From NCBI GenBank assembly GCA_902465495.1, contig CABQND010000017.1, positions 1-35,243 on the forward strand: a stretch of 35,243 nt of DNA. Reading direction: 5' to 3'. Origin of the DNA: an uncultured Eubacteriales bacterium. Lineage in GTDB: Bacteria; Bacillota; Clostridia; Christensenellales; Borkfalkiaceae. Below are positions 8,620 through 16,999 of the stretch, one piece after another; position 1 is the stretch's first letter, and every line of letters starts with the position of its first letter. A program made the position numbers and the translations under genes. The notes below the pieces were generated by a model. That model was given only the letters and a program-made list of their open reading frames with translations, was not told where the DNA came from and did no database searches.

Positions 8620-9290
8620 ACAGGAATCGTATCAAAGAGACCGTTCTGGGCGGCCTGATCAAAAACAACCCGACATTTGTCTTGGTGTTGGGAACATGTC
8701 CGACGATCGCGATGACGACCAGTTTGTTTCAGGCATTCGCGATGGGTGTGGCGACAACGTTTGTTTTGATTTTTTCCAACTTATTTGTCAGCCTTTTGCG
8801 GAACGTCATTCCTGATAAGGTGCGCATCCCGTGCTATATCGTGATCATTTCCACTTTTGTCACCATTGTGCAGATGGTCATGCAAAAATATTTGCCTGAT
8901 TTGTACTCGACGATGCAGGCGTTTATTGCGCTGATCGTTGTAAACTGCATTATCCTTGCTCGGGCGGAGAGCTTTGCTTCCTGCAACAAACCTTTGTATA
9001 GCGTATTGGACGGCGTATCAATGGGGCTTGGTTTTACGGGGGCTCTTTGTCTGATCGGGATCGTACGTGAGTTTTTTGCAAGCGGGTCATTCGCAGGATT
9101 TGCGATCCCTAATTTTCCGGTAATGGAAGGTGTAGGAGCAAGTGCTTTTGGTTTTATTGTGTTCGGCTGTTTGATGGCGCTGTTTAATTTTGTGATTCAG
9201 AAAGTCAATGAGCGTAAAGAGAAAATGAAAGCGGCGACACTGCCTCTGTCCGAAGGGGTAGTTGAGAGCAGCGAGGAGGCAGCAAAATGA
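8616..9290 (+). CDS. rnfE: Rnf complex subunit E
   Basis: This 224-residue, six-helix membrane subunit is one of the two paralogous RnfA/RnfE (NqrD/NqrE-like) proteins that form the core for electron and ion transfer. Family signatures are LIKNNPTFVLVLGTCPTIA at the N-terminus, VVNCIILARAESFA in the middle and DGVSMGLGFTGAL. Cys residues in GTCP and VNC fit the intramembrane Fe-S site described for the A/E pair. It overlaps both neighbours by ATGA, which implies translational coupling. Confidence 0.95.
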   Translation: MNRNRIKETVLGGLIKNNPTFVLVLGTCPTIAMTTSLFQAFAMGVATTFVLIFSNLFVSLLRNVIPDKVRIPCYIVIISTFVTIVQMVMQKYLPDLYSTMQAFIALIVVNCIILARAESFASCNKPLYSVLDGVSMGLGFTGALCLIGIVREFFASGSFAGFAIPNFPVMEGVGASAFGFIVFGCLMALFNFVIQKVNERKEKMKAATLPLSEGVVESSEEAAK

Positions 9291-9877
9291 CAACATCATT
9301 GATATCCGTCATGTTTGCGGCGATCATATCGCAGAACATTGTGCTTTCGCAGTATCAGGGCATCTGTCCGTTCTTGGGCGTTTCTAAGAAAATGTCCAGC
9401 GCGGCAGGAATGGGCTTTGCGGTCATTTTCGTGATGGCAATTGCTTCGGTTTTTTGCTGGCTTGCATATAACTATATATTGTTGCCGCTCGAGATCGATT
9501 ATCTTTATACGATGGCATTTATTCTCGTGATCGCGAGCCTTGTGCAGCTTTTGGAAATGGTTTTAAAACGTTTTTCGCCTACGCTTTACAGCGCGTTGGG
9601 TGTATATCTTCCGTTGATCACGACCAACTGCGCCATTCTCGGAACAGCTAACAGCGTTGTGGTGTTTAATGCGGCGACGTATTCGTTTGTAGAGGCTTTT
9701 GCCGTGTCCGTTGCGACGGGCGTCGGATTCCTTTTTGCAATCTGTCTGCTGGCGGGAGTGCGCCTGAAGACAGATAAGGCGGATATTCCGAAATGCTTCA
9801 AAGGTTTTCCGATTACATTGGTGACTGCGGCGATTATGGCGATGGCGTTTGCCGGATTTTCGGGCATTTTGGCGTAA
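9287..9877 (+). CDS. rnfA: Rnf complex subunit A
   Basis: RnfA is the second core subunit of the pair, with 196 residues and six helices in inverted topology to RnfE. Hallmarks are ISQNIVLSQYQGICPFLGVSK at the N-terminus and LPLITTNCAILGTAN near residue 105, each holding a Cys expected to help bind the intramembrane Fe-S cluster. Length is normal. The start codon overlaps the rnfE stop codon, and rnfB follows after 11 nt. Confidence 0.95.
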   Translation: MTTSLISVMFAAIISQNIVLSQYQGICPFLGVSKKMSSAAGMGFAVIFVMAIASVFCWLAYNYILLPLEIDYLYTMAFILVIASLVQLLEMVLKRFSPTLYSALGVYLPLITTNCAILGTANSVVVFNAATYSFVEAFAVSVATGVGFLFAICLLAGVRLKTDKADIPKCFKGFPITLVTAAIMAMAFAGFSGILA

Positions 9878-9888
9878 GGAGGGCATAG

Positions 9889-10683
9889 ATGGATACTCTC
9901 GTACAGATATTGCTGGCGGGCGGAATTATGCTCGCGATTGCTGTTGTGTTCGGCGTGATACTCGTTGTGTGTTCCAATGCGTTTTCGACGCCGCGCGACG
10001 AGCGGGTCGAAAAGGTGGAAAATCTTCTTGCAAAATCCAATTGCGGCGGTTGCGGTAAAGCGGGCTGTGCGCAGTTTGCGGAAGCGTTGGTGAAAGGGGA
10101 AGCAAAGCTTTCCGATTGCCGTGCTACTCCGACTGCAAATAAGGAGAAGATTGCAGAGATCCTTGGCGGCGGGGAGATCGAAGAAGAGACGGTAGCTGTC
10201 GTTCATTGCAACGGAGGGCATGCGTGCTATAATAAATACGATTATCAAGGCTATGGCGATTGTGCTTCCTGTGAACTGATTGCGGGCGGAATCAAGGCTT
10301 GTCCGGTCGGATGTATCGGCAAAAAGACTTGTGCGGGTGTATGCCCATACGGCGCGATCACGGTAAAAGACGGCGGGTATGCGGTCGTAAATAAAGAAAA
10401 GTGCACTTCTTGCGGCGTTTGCATTGCAGATTGCCCGAAGAAGATCATTTCGCGAATTCCGAAAAGCGCTAAAGTGTATATTGCGTGCTCCAATCATGGT
10501 AAAGGCAAAGATGTTATGGAGTTATGCCAGCACGGGTGTATAGGGTGCGGGATTTGTGCAAAAAATTGTCCGCAGGGTGCAATTGAAATGAAGAACGGCC
10601 TTCCCGAAATCGATTATTCCAAATGTATCGGCTGCCTTATATGCGTGGAAAAATGTCCGCGCAAATGTATCAAAGAGCATTGA
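9889..10683 (+). CDS. rnfB: Rnf complex subunit B, polyferredoxin
   Basis: RnfB takes electrons from reduced ferredoxin and feeds the complex. The 264-residue protein has an N-terminal helix (8-28), then the domain with C52-x2-C55-x4-C60-x16-C77 for one 4Fe-4S cluster. Next is a Cys-rich central segment (CASCELIAGGIKACPVGC) and three full ferredoxin motifs: CTSCGVCIADCP, CIGCGICAKNCP and CIGCLICVEKCP. AAGGAGGG lies before the ATG. It is the last rnf gene; a GC-rich hairpin follows the stop codon by 3 nt. Confidence 0.95.
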   Translation: MDTLVQILLAGGIMLAIAVVFGVILVVCSNAFSTPRDERVEKVENLLAKSNCGGCGKAGCAQFAEALVKGEAKLSDCRATPTANKEKIAEILGGGEIEEETVAVVHCNGGHACYNKYDYQGYGDCASCELIAGGIKACPVGCIGKKTCAGVCPYGAITVKDGGYAVVNKEKCTSCGVCIADCPKKIISRIPKSAKVYIACSNHGKGKDVMELCQHGCIGCGICAKNCPQGAIEMKNGLPEIDYSKCIGCLICVEKCPRKCIKEH

Positions 10684-10686
10684 AAA

Positions 10687-10708
10687 GCGCGCGGCTTAGG
10701 CCGCGCGC
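10687..10708 (+). terminator. GC-rich hairpin after rnfB
   Basis: A perfect 9-bp stem, GCGCGCGGC with GCCGCGCGC around the loop TTAG. No uracil tract follows (ATATTCG), so it may be a weak terminator or a 3' stabiliser that lowers expression of the HAD gene relative to rnf. Confidence 0.5.
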
Positions 10709-10753
10709 ATATTCGTCAAAAGCAGATAGCGAAGGAAGAACAAGGAGAATAGC

Positions 10754-11401
10754 ATGCGTTGGAAATACATTCTTTTTGATTTGGACGGTACATTATTCGA
10801 CACGAGCGAGGGGATTATCCACAGTCTGCGTTATGCTTTGGCGCAATTCGGTGAACAATGCGGGAGTGACCGCGAAATGTATAAATTTATAGGTCCTCCG
10901 TTGGTAGCAGCCTTGAAAGAATTTTATGGGATGAGCGATGAAAGAGCGGAGCGAGTTAAGGATGTTTTTCGGGTGCGCTATCGCGAAAAGGGCGTTTTTG
11001 AATGCGTGCCGATAGCAGGCGCGGAAGAATGTTTGCGCGCTCTTTGCGAAGCGGGGATAACGCTTGCCGTTGCAACATCGAAGCCGGATGTGTTTGCAAA
11101 GCAAATTCTGGAAAGGCATGGCTTTACTCGCTATTTTGCGACGATCTCCGGTGCGGAAACGGATGCACAGAAAAAGTCCGATGTGGTTCGAAAAGCGCTG
11201 AATGCGCTTTCGCTGTTTGAAGGAATCGATAATTGTGTAATGGTCGGGGATCGGAAATATGATGTGGAGGGTGCAGCCGCATGCGGTATCCCTTGCATCG
11301 GACTGAATACAGGCTTTGCGGAAGAAGGAGAATTTGAGCGAGCCGGAGCGATCGAAGTAGTTGCAAATTATTCCGAACTTACACGTATCTTGCTTGCTTG
11401 A
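10754..11401 (+). CDS. HAD-superfamily phosphatase, phosphoglycolate-phosphatase-like
   Basis: This 215-residue protein belongs to the haloacid dehalogenase hydrolases with an alpha-helical cap. Motif I is FDLDGTLFDT (nucleophile and acid Asp residues at about 9 and 11). Motif II lies in VATSKPD, and motifs III/IV in KSDVV and MVGDRKYDVEGA. The cap segment resembles the Gph/PGP group and small-molecule phosphatases such as 5'-nucleotidases of gut Clostridia; the substrate is not decidable. The ATG is preceded by AAGGAG. It lies 70 nt after rnfB in the same direction, and a better terminator follows it at 11500, so it may be the last gene of the rnf transcript. Confidence 0.85.
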   Translation: MRWKYILFDLDGTLFDTSEGIIHSLRYALAQFGEQCGSDREMYKFIGPPLVAALKEFYGMSDERAERVKDVFRVRYREKGVFECVPIAGAEECLRALCEAGITLAVATSKPDVFAKQILERHGFTRYFATISGAETDAQKKSDVVRKALNALSLFEGIDNCVMVGDRKYDVEGAAACGIPCIGLNTGFAEEGEFERAGAIEVVANYSELTRILLA

Positions 11402-11499
11402 GATGTTTATTTTTCCGGCGAAAAGTTGCAAAAAAATAAAAAAATTTAAGCAGAATATTCTTTAAGAAGATTAAAAAGCGTTGAAAAAATGCGGTTTAT

Positions 11500-11530
11500 G
11501 GGGATTGTGCAAAATGCACAGCCCTTTTTT
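11500..11530 (+). terminator. intrinsic terminator after the HAD gene
   Basis: TGTGCA pairs with TGCACA around a short A loop, a U.G pair and GGG/CCC extend the stem, and six Ts follow (11525-11530). It lies about 100 nt past the HAD stop codon. The rest of 11402-11787 is AT-rich and holds this terminator and the ppx promoter; I see no gene in it. Confidence 0.75.
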
Positions 11531-11665
11531 CGTGTAAAAACGGTAGAATTCGCGTATATTTTTCAAAAAAAAGTCAATAATTTGCAATATTTATGTGGTT
11601 TATTGACACGTTATCGTTCATTTACAAATTTTTGAAAAAAAATGCACAAATTTTTCAAAAAGCCC

Positions 11666-11694
11666 TATACAAAAATGGAATTCAATGGTATAAT
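11666..11694 (+). promoter_or_regulatory. probable sigma-A promoter of ppx
   Basis: TATACA (11666-11671), 17 nt and a perfect TATAAT (11689-11694). Transcription would start near 11701, leaving a leader of about 87 nt before the GTG start. Confidence 0.6.
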
Positions 11695-11787
11695 GGTAAA
11701 GGTTTAATTTGGAAATCTATAATATTTTGTGAATTATCATTTGAAGATAAACAAAAATGGTTTTATTATCGTTAGCAGAGGTGGCTT

Positions 11788-13302
11788 GTGGAAAAGATAG
11801 GAATTATTGATTTAGGCTCGAATTCGGCGCGTCTTGTGATCGTGGAACTGTTCGGTGAAGGGCATTTCATGGTTGTTGACGAATTAAAAGAGAGTGTGCG
11901 TCTTGGACAGGATATGGAGCGCGACGGGTTTTTGAAGCCTCAGCGCGTACAAGAGACGATCAAAACTTTGAAAATGTTCAAAAAGCTTGCGGATGCGAGC
12001 AAAGTGGACCGTATTATAGCAGTTGCAACCGCGGCAGTGCGTCGGGCGAAGAACCAGCGCAGTTTTTTGGATGAAATTCAGGCGACGTGCGGAATCAAAG
12101 TAAAGGTTCTCAGCGAAGAAGAGGAAGCAACGCTTGTATATCGCGGGGTGATCAACTCGATGGACATCTCCAAAGGCATAATATTGGAGATCGGCGGCGG
12201 AAGTACGAAGATCGTATATTATAATCGCCGCAATATGCTCAATTATGTGACGCTTCCGTTCGGTGCGGTTACGTTGACCGATCTTTTTAAAGACGACGGG
12301 CTTTCTCCCGAAGAGCAGACGGAGAAGGTGGAGGAGTTCTTCACGGAACAGCTTTCCGGTATCGAATGGTTGTCGCAGATTGATCCGGATACGCAGATGA
12401 TCGGGGTAGGCGGATCATTCCGTAACATTTTCAAGATCAGCAAACTTGTGCGCAAATATCCTTTGGATACAGTGCATAATTATGTTCTTCCGGTTGAAGA
12501 CTTTGTTTCTATTTACGACATGATCAAAGTCCTCGATTTAGATAAAAAGAAGAAGATCAAAGGGCTTTCGACGGGCAGGGCAGATATTCTTCCTGCGGCG
12601 CTCGCGGTGGTTCGTTCGTTCACGCGGTTCATGAACTTTGAAACATTCACCATCGGCGGCTCGGGGCTTCGCGAAGGGATCATGTTTAATCAGGCAATGC
12701 CGATCACATTGGAAAAACCCATCACGGACATTCTCGGATATAGTCTCAACAGCCTTGTCAAGTATTATGAATGTGACGAAAAGCATGTCGAGCAGGTAGT
12801 AAATCTTTCTGTTCAGCTTTTCAAACAGCTTCGCGTTTTGCACAAATTCCCGCGTCAGTATTTGAAAATTCTGAAAGTGGCGGCGACATTGCACGATTGC
12901 GGCAACCGCATTAAATTTTACAACCATCAGAAACACAGCTGTTATATGATTCTGAATTCCACGTTGTACGGGATTACGCATCGTGAGATCGTGCTTGCGG
13001 CGTTTGTGGCGGGTTGTCATAAGAAGGAAGATATCTCGCTTGCCGATTGGACGAAATACCGCGATATCGTGCAGGAAGAAGATTTCGAGGCTGTTCGCAA
13101 ACTGGGCGTGATGCTGCGTATAGCGGAGAGCTTGGACCGCAGCTGTTCGGGCACGGTCAAGGGCATCAACTGTGATGTGCTGGGCGATTCGGTCATTATG
13201 AAGACGGAAGTAGACGGTGATGCGTCTTTGGAGATTCGCGACGCACTTACAGCGAATGCGGAGTTCCGTAAATCCTTCCGTAAGAATTTGGAAATATTGT
13301 AA
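11788..13302 (+). CDS. ppx: Ppx/GppA family exopolyphosphatase with HD-like domain
   Basis: Ppx/GppA enzymes cut terminal phosphate from inorganic polyphosphate or from pppGpp. The 504-residue protein has the ASKHA phosphate-1 loop IIDLGSNSARLVI at 5-17, the second motif EIGGGSTKIVYY, and VGGSFRNI. The C-terminal third (from about 330) is an HD-type helical domain with LHDCGNRIKFYNHQKHSCY around His369-Asp370. The length and HD extension fit the long form of the family. It starts at GTG with CAGAGGTGG upstream. No polyphosphate kinase gene is nearby, so the substrate cannot be settled between polyphosphate and pppGpp. Confidence 0.88.
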   Translation: MEKIGIIDLGSNSARLVIVELFGEGHFMVVDELKESVRLGQDMERDGFLKPQRVQETIKTLKMFKKLADASKVDRIIAVATAAVRRAKNQRSFLDEIQATCGIKVKVLSEEEEATLVYRGVINSMDISKGIILEIGGGSTKIVYYNRRNMLNYVTLPFGAVTLTDLFKDDGLSPEEQTEKVEEFFTEQLSGIEWLSQIDPDTQMIGVGGSFRNIFKISKLVRKYPLDTVHNYVLPVEDFVSIYDMIKVLDLDKKKKIKGLSTGRADILPAALAVVRSFTRFMNFETFTIGGSGLREGIMFNQAMPITLEKPITDILGYSLNSLVKYYECDEKHVEQVVNLSVQLFKQLRVLHKFPRQYLKILKVAATLHDCGNRIKFYNHQKHSCYMILNSTLYGITHREIVLAAFVAGCHKKEDISLADWTKYRDIVQEEDFEAVRKLGVMLRIAESLDRSCSGTVKGINCDVLGDSVIMKTEVDGDASLEIRDALTANAEFRKSFRKNLEIL

Positions 13303-13308
13303 GGAACG

Positions 13309-13334
13309 ATAGCCGCAAATTTTTTTGCGGCTAT
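13309..13334 (+). terminator. hairpin between ppx and maf
   Basis: ATAGCCGCAAA pairs with TTTGCGGCTAT around TTTT. The 11-bp stem starts 7 nt after the ppx stop and ends 15 nt before the maf ATG. It occupies the region where a ribosome binding site would be expected and no clear Shine-Dalgarno is seen, so it may act on maf translation or as a partial terminator. Confidence 0.5.
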
Positions 13335-13348
13335 ATTCGGATATTGCG

Positions 13349-13909
13349 ATGCAATTGATTTTGGCGAGCGCATCTCCGCGGCGCAAGGAAATACTGGGCA
13401 GAATTCTGCCGCAATTTGATGTGATCCCCGCGCGGGGCGAGGAGCGGGCAAAAGAAGGGCTTTCTCCCGAACAGCTGGTCATTACCCTTGCACGGCAAAA
13501 AGCGGAGGAAGTGTTTTCGGGTCATCCGAATGCTGCCGTTTTGGGGGCTGATACTATTGTTTGGTTTGACGGACACGTATTGGGTAAGCCCAAAGACGCG
13601 CAAGATGCAAAAAACACGTTGCGTTTGCTTTCGGGCAAAATGCATGAAGTTTACACAGGATATTGTCTGTGCATGAAAGAAGGTGAACGTGTCGGTGCGG
13701 TCAGAACGGGCGTACGTTTTCACGAATTGACGCAGGCGTTTATTGATGAGTATGTTGCGAGCGGTTCGCCTATGGATAAAGCAGGCAGTTACGGCATTCA
13801 GGACGATGCGCGGCTCGTGGCGGGGTATGAAGGGAGTTACACGAATATCGTAGGTTTACCGGAAGAAGAAACGCGGGAATTGTTGAAGGCGGTCGGGATA
13901 ATAAAATGA
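13349..13909 (+). CDS. maf: Maf-like nucleoside triphosphate pyrophosphatase
   Basis: Maf proteins hydrolyse dTTP, UTP or modified nucleotides to the monophosphate and pyrophosphate. The 186-residue product begins MQLILASASPRRKEIL, the exact family start, so I choose ATG 13349 and not the in-frame ATG at 13325. Other signatures are GADTIVWFDGHVLGKP, LLSGKMHEVYTG and the C-terminal DKAGSYGIQDDARLV. The stop codon overlaps the start of the MreB-like gene (ATGA). A maf-mreB neighbourhood is also known from Bacillus, which supports a link to envelope growth. Confidence 0.9.
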   Translation: MQLILASASPRRKEILGRILPQFDVIPARGEERAKEGLSPEQLVITLARQKAEEVFSGHPNAAVLGADTIVWFDGHVLGKPKDAQDAKNTLRLLSGKMHEVYTGYCLCMKEGERVGAVRTGVRFHELTQAFIDEYVASGSPMDKAGSYGIQDDARLVAGYEGSYTNIVGLPEEETRELLKAVGIIK

Positions 13910-14904
13910 TTAAACTTGCAATCGATCTGGGATCATCGGTCACAAAAATTTTTAAATTGGGAAGCGGTATCGTGCTTGCGGAACCTACATGCGTAGCAGT
14001 GGCTTCCGGAACGTCGACGGTCAAGGCGATCGGCGAAGATGCAAAGCGTCTGATCGGGAAAACTGCGGAATATACGACCATTGTATTTCCTGTCTTTGAA
14101 GCGGACATCGTCAACGAAGAAATGGCGGCGGTAATGCTTACCTATTTTTTAAAAAAGATCGGGATCGGAAAATCGCAGGCAAAGCGTACGGAGGTGCTTT
14201 TTAATGTACCTTGCGGGGCGCAGGACGAACTGCTCGATAAATATTACCGCCTTACGGATGCGTGCGGACTTGCGGCAGTACATTTTGTGGAAACACCGTT
14301 TTTATCAGCGTTCGGACAGAATTTGACGCTTAGTGAAACCAATCCGATATTTATTGTAGATATCGGCGGAGGGAGTACGAATATTGCAGCCTTCTCGCTG
14401 GACGGCATCATTGCGGGTATCGGATTGAATATCGGGGGCGGAAATATCGACAGTCATATAATCGATTGTGTTGCCGATTCGTTTAATTTAAAGATCGGTT
14501 TGCTCACGAGTGAAAAATTAAAAATGACGGTCGGGAGTTTGTATAAATCGGACAATGAAAGCATGATCGTGAACGGGCGTGACATTACGTCGGGAAGGCC
14601 GCGTTCGGTAGCTGTTTCGTCCGGAGATATCTTCGAATGTGTAAAAGTTTTTGCGGATAAAATTATCGAATATACAAGTATGCTGTTGGCGAAACTTCCT
14701 GCGGAGGTTTCGGCTTCGATCTGGCACAGCGGCATCTATCTTTCGGGCGGCGGGGCAAAGTTGATCGGCTTGGATGATTACTTTTCCAAGGCTTTGCAGA
14801 TGGACGTGAATCTCGCGGAGGAGCCGCAGATGGCGGCTGTACTTGGCGGGGGAAGGACGGTCGGAAGCGCGGATATTCTTGAAGCTGTGCGTATCGATTA
14901 TTAA
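13906..14904 (+). CDS. mreB: MreB-like bacterial actin
   Basis: This 332-residue actin-fold ATPase aligns with MreB across its length: phosphate-1 AIDLGSSVTKIF, GIVLAEPTCVAV, AIGEDAKRLIGKT, ETPFLSAFG, phosphate-2 VDIGGGSTNIAAF, and the adenosine motif LSGGGAKLIGLDDYF. MreB polymers guide lateral wall synthesis. It departs from canonical MreB in several places: SSVT replaces TANT in phosphate-1, and IGGGNIDSHIID replaces the usual VGGDEMD-type segment. It may therefore be an MreB paralogue (Mbl/MreBH-like) or a divergent clade. No mreC or mreD follows; a terminator closes the unit. It is translationally coupled to maf. Confidence 0.82.
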   Translation: MIKLAIDLGSSVTKIFKLGSGIVLAEPTCVAVASGTSTVKAIGEDAKRLIGKTAEYTTIVFPVFEADIVNEEMAAVMLTYFLKKIGIGKSQAKRTEVLFNVPCGAQDELLDKYYRLTDACGLAAVHFVETPFLSAFGQNLTLSETNPIFIVDIGGGSTNIAAFSLDGIIAGIGLNIGGGNIDSHIIDCVADSFNLKIGLLTSEKLKMTVGSLYKSDNESMIVNGRDITSGRPRSVAVSSGDIFECVKVFADKIIEYTSMLLAKLPAEVSASIWHSGIYLSGGGAKLIGLDDYFSKALQMDVNLAEEPQMAAVLGGGRTVGSADILEAVRIDY

Positions 14905-14914
14905 AAGGATAGAT

Positions 14915-14941
14915 AAAAACACCCCGTGCGGGGTGTTTTTT
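14915..14941 (+). terminator. intrinsic terminator of the ppx-maf-mreB unit
   Basis: AACACCCCG pairs with CGGGGTGTT, giving a strong GC stem 10 nt after the mreB stop, with six Ts after it. A-run and T-run flanks make it potentially active in both directions. Confidence 0.92.
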
Positions 14942-15006
14942 GTTTTCAAAACGTATATCTTACAGAAATAGGGGTTGGCCAAAAGAGGACGAAATATATT
15001 TGCAAA

Positions 15007-15043
15007 GAGCTGCCCGACGCGCAATTAGCGCGTCGGGCGGCTC
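15007..15043 (-). terminator. terminator hairpin of the acyl-CoA synthetase gene
   Basis: GCCCGACGCGC (15012-15022) pairs with GCGCGTCGGGC (15028-15038), extended by GAGC/GCTC outside a wobble pair. On the minus strand it lies about 90 nt after the synthetase stop codon and is followed by CTCTTTGC, a weak T tract. The two facing terminators in this gap insulate the convergent genes. Confidence 0.65.
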
Positions 15044-15133
15044 GCTATTATATAAGTTGATCAATTGCTCCTGCCGATCACAAAATCGACTGAACGATGA
15101 AAATTCTATCTTATAATTTCCAGCGTATAAATT

Positions 15134-16804
15134 TTAAGAATCTGCACCGTCTTGTTCACGGATTTGTACTCTGCGGATCTTCCCGCTGATGGTCTTGGGG
15201 AGCTCGTCCACAAATTCGACGACGCGGGGATATTTATAGGGTGCAGTTGTTTTTTTGACGTAATTTTGTAACTCCTTGACAAGTTCATCGCTTGCCGCGT
15301 ATCCTTTAGCAAGGACAATCGTTGCTTTTACGAGTTGTCCGCGTACGCCTTCGGTGTCGGGAACACCTGTAATGGCGCATTCGAGTACTGCGGGGTGTTC
15401 CATCAGTGCGCTTTCCACTTCAAAAGGTCCGATACGATAACCGGAGCTTTTGATAATGTCGTCTTTTCTTCCGACAAACCAGTAGTATCCGTCGGTATCG
15501 CGGTAAGCGAGATCGCCGAGGTGATAGTACCCGTCGTGCATTACCGATTCGGTGAGTGCGGGATCTTCATAGTATCCGCTGAACAGACCTTGTTGATTTT
15601 TGCGGAGGCGAAGACAGATCTCGCCTGCACCTGTATCCACCGGATTGCCGTTATCATCGAGGAGTTGAACGTCATAAAGGGGAGAGGGTTTCCCCATTGA
15701 ACCGGGTCGAATGTCCACAAGCCCGGGAAAAGTTGCGCAGACTATAGTGGTTTCGGTCTGGCCGAATCCTTCGTAAATCTCATGTCCCGTCTTCATGCGG
15801 ATTTGCTTATAAATTTCGGGGTTGAGCGCTTCGCCTGCCGTAAGCATGCGGTGAATGGATGAAAGGTCGTATTTGCTCAGGTCGGTTTTCATGATAAACC
15901 GATAGACAGTCGGAGGGGCGCAAAAAGTTGTGATTTTGTATTTAGAAACGTGGTTGAGCAGTGCATCGGGGTCAAATTTTCCGTGAAAATCATATACGAA
16001 GATGGCTGACCCGCACAGCCATTGACCGAACAGCTTGCCCCAGCTTGCTTTTGCCCAGCCGGTTTCGGCGAGAGTGAAGTGGAGTCCGTCGTCTTCACAG
16101 CAAAGCCAATATCCCGCCGTGATGATATGGGCGAGGGTATAACCCTGGCTGAGTGTAACCATCTTGGGCATACCTGTTGTGCCTGAAGTGAAGTAGAGCA
16201 GAACAATGTCTTCCGCTTTGCGTTCGTGTTGATAGGGCAGATCGTGCAATTCACTGTTTTGGCTTTGTGTCCCTTCGGTAAAATCGAGGAATCCGTCCCG
16301 TTTTCCGATGACGGCGAGGTATTTGACAGAAGCCACCTTTTTTGCGGCTTTGCGAATATTTTCGCAAAGCTCGTCTTCGTTTACGGAGATGACCATTTTA
16401 ACGTCTGCTTTTTCCATGCGATACACGATGTCTTTTTCCATAAGCATGTGAGTAGCAGGAATGCCGATCGCACCGATTTTGGAAAGAGCCATCAATGTGG
16501 TCCAGTATTCATATCTTCGCTGTAATATAACGAGAACGGTATCACCTTTGCCGATGCCCAAAGACAGAAAATAATTAGCGACTTGATTGGACATGCGGCG
16601 CATATCTTCGAAGTTAAAGATTTTTTCGTTTTCAAAATCGTCGCACCAGACGAGCGCGCGCTTTGTCGGTTCGAGACGAGCGTACTCATCGACTACGTCG
16701 TACGCAAAGTTAAAGTTTTCGGGTACGTTGAGTTCAAAATTGCGGTAAAATTCTTCATAGGTTTTGAATTTTTCGTAATTTGAAAAGCGTTTCAACAGGT
16801 TCAT
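15134..16804 (-). CDS. AMP-forming acyl-CoA synthetase, medium-chain type
   Basis: The enzyme activates a carboxylic acid to its acyl-adenylate and then to the CoA thioester. The 556-residue protein has the adenylation motif YFTSGTTGMPKMV, YEGFGQTETT, the hinge YHLGDLAYRDTDGYYWF followed by GRKDDIIKSSGYRIGPFEVE, and the C-terminal catalytic lysine motif KTISGKIRR. Overall it resembles the medium-chain or benzoate group (ACSM-like) more than acetyl-CoA synthetase. I place the start at ATG 16804 because GGAGG lies 9 nt upstream; an in-frame ATG 30 nt earlier lacks one. It stands alone, so the substrate is open. Confidence 0.9.
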   Translation of the reverse strand: MNLLKRFSNYEKFKTYEEFYRNFELNVPENFNFAYDVVDEYARLEPTKRALVWCDDFENEKIFNFEDMRRMSNQVANYFLSLGIGKGDTVLVILQRRYEYWTTLMALSKIGAIGIPATHMLMEKDIVYRMEKADVKMVISVNEDELCENIRKAAKKVASVKYLAVIGKRDGFLDFTEGTQSQNSELHDLPYQHERKAEDIVLLYFTSGTTGMPKMVTLSQGYTLAHIITAGYWLCCEDDGLHFTLAETGWAKASWGKLFGQWLCGSAIFVYDFHGKFDPDALLNHVSKYKITTFCAPPTVYRFIMKTDLSKYDLSSIHRMLTAGEALNPEIYKQIRMKTGHEIYEGFGQTETTIVCATFPGLVDIRPGSMGKPSPLYDVQLLDDNGNPVDTGAGEICLRLRKNQQGLFSGYYEDPALTESVMHDGYYHLGDLAYRDTDGYYWFVGRKDDIIKSSGYRIGPFEVESALMEHPAVLECAITGVPDTEGVRGQLVKATIVLAKGYAASDELVKELQNYVKKTTAPYKYPRVVEFVDELPKTISGKIRRVQIREQDGADS

Positions 16805-16848
16805 GGGTATAGACCTCCGCATCTTACGGTGCAAACATATCGTTTTTC

Positions 16849-16854
16849 ATTATA
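16849..16854 (-). promoter_or_regulatory. -10 element for the acyl-CoA synthetase gene
   Basis: A perfect TATAAT on the minus strand, 45 nt before the chosen ATG. The corresponding -35 region is poor (TTTATT at 17-nt spacing), so activation may be needed. Confidence 0.45.
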
Positions 16855-16915
16855 CCATAAAATGATTCGGGAATAAAGTATATTTACAAAATTTATGCAA
16901 AAATTGTGCGGGGAT

Positions 16916-16944
16916 TTGCAAAATTATCTGCATAATGGTATAAT
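16916..16944 (+). promoter_or_regulatory. probable sigma-A promoter of the small membrane-protein pair
   Basis: TTGCAA (16916-16921), 17 nt, TATAAT (16939-16944). The predicted start near 16951 lies within the upstream in-frame extension of the next ORF, which supports the shorter start at 17000. Confidence 0.65.
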
Positions 16945-16999
16945 ACAAGAAGAAAAGCGGAATAAAGGAAAGGTAGCCGCTGATTTTGGAGGGAAAAGC

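Noticed and set aside
11603..11608. TTGACA as a -35 box upstream of ppx
   Set aside because: No -10 hexamer lies at 16-18 nt. The TATACA-N17-TATAAT pair downstream fits better.
11593..11775. 60-codon frame in the gap before ppx
   Set aside because: It is AT-rich, lacks a Shine-Dalgarno and contains the ppx promoter.
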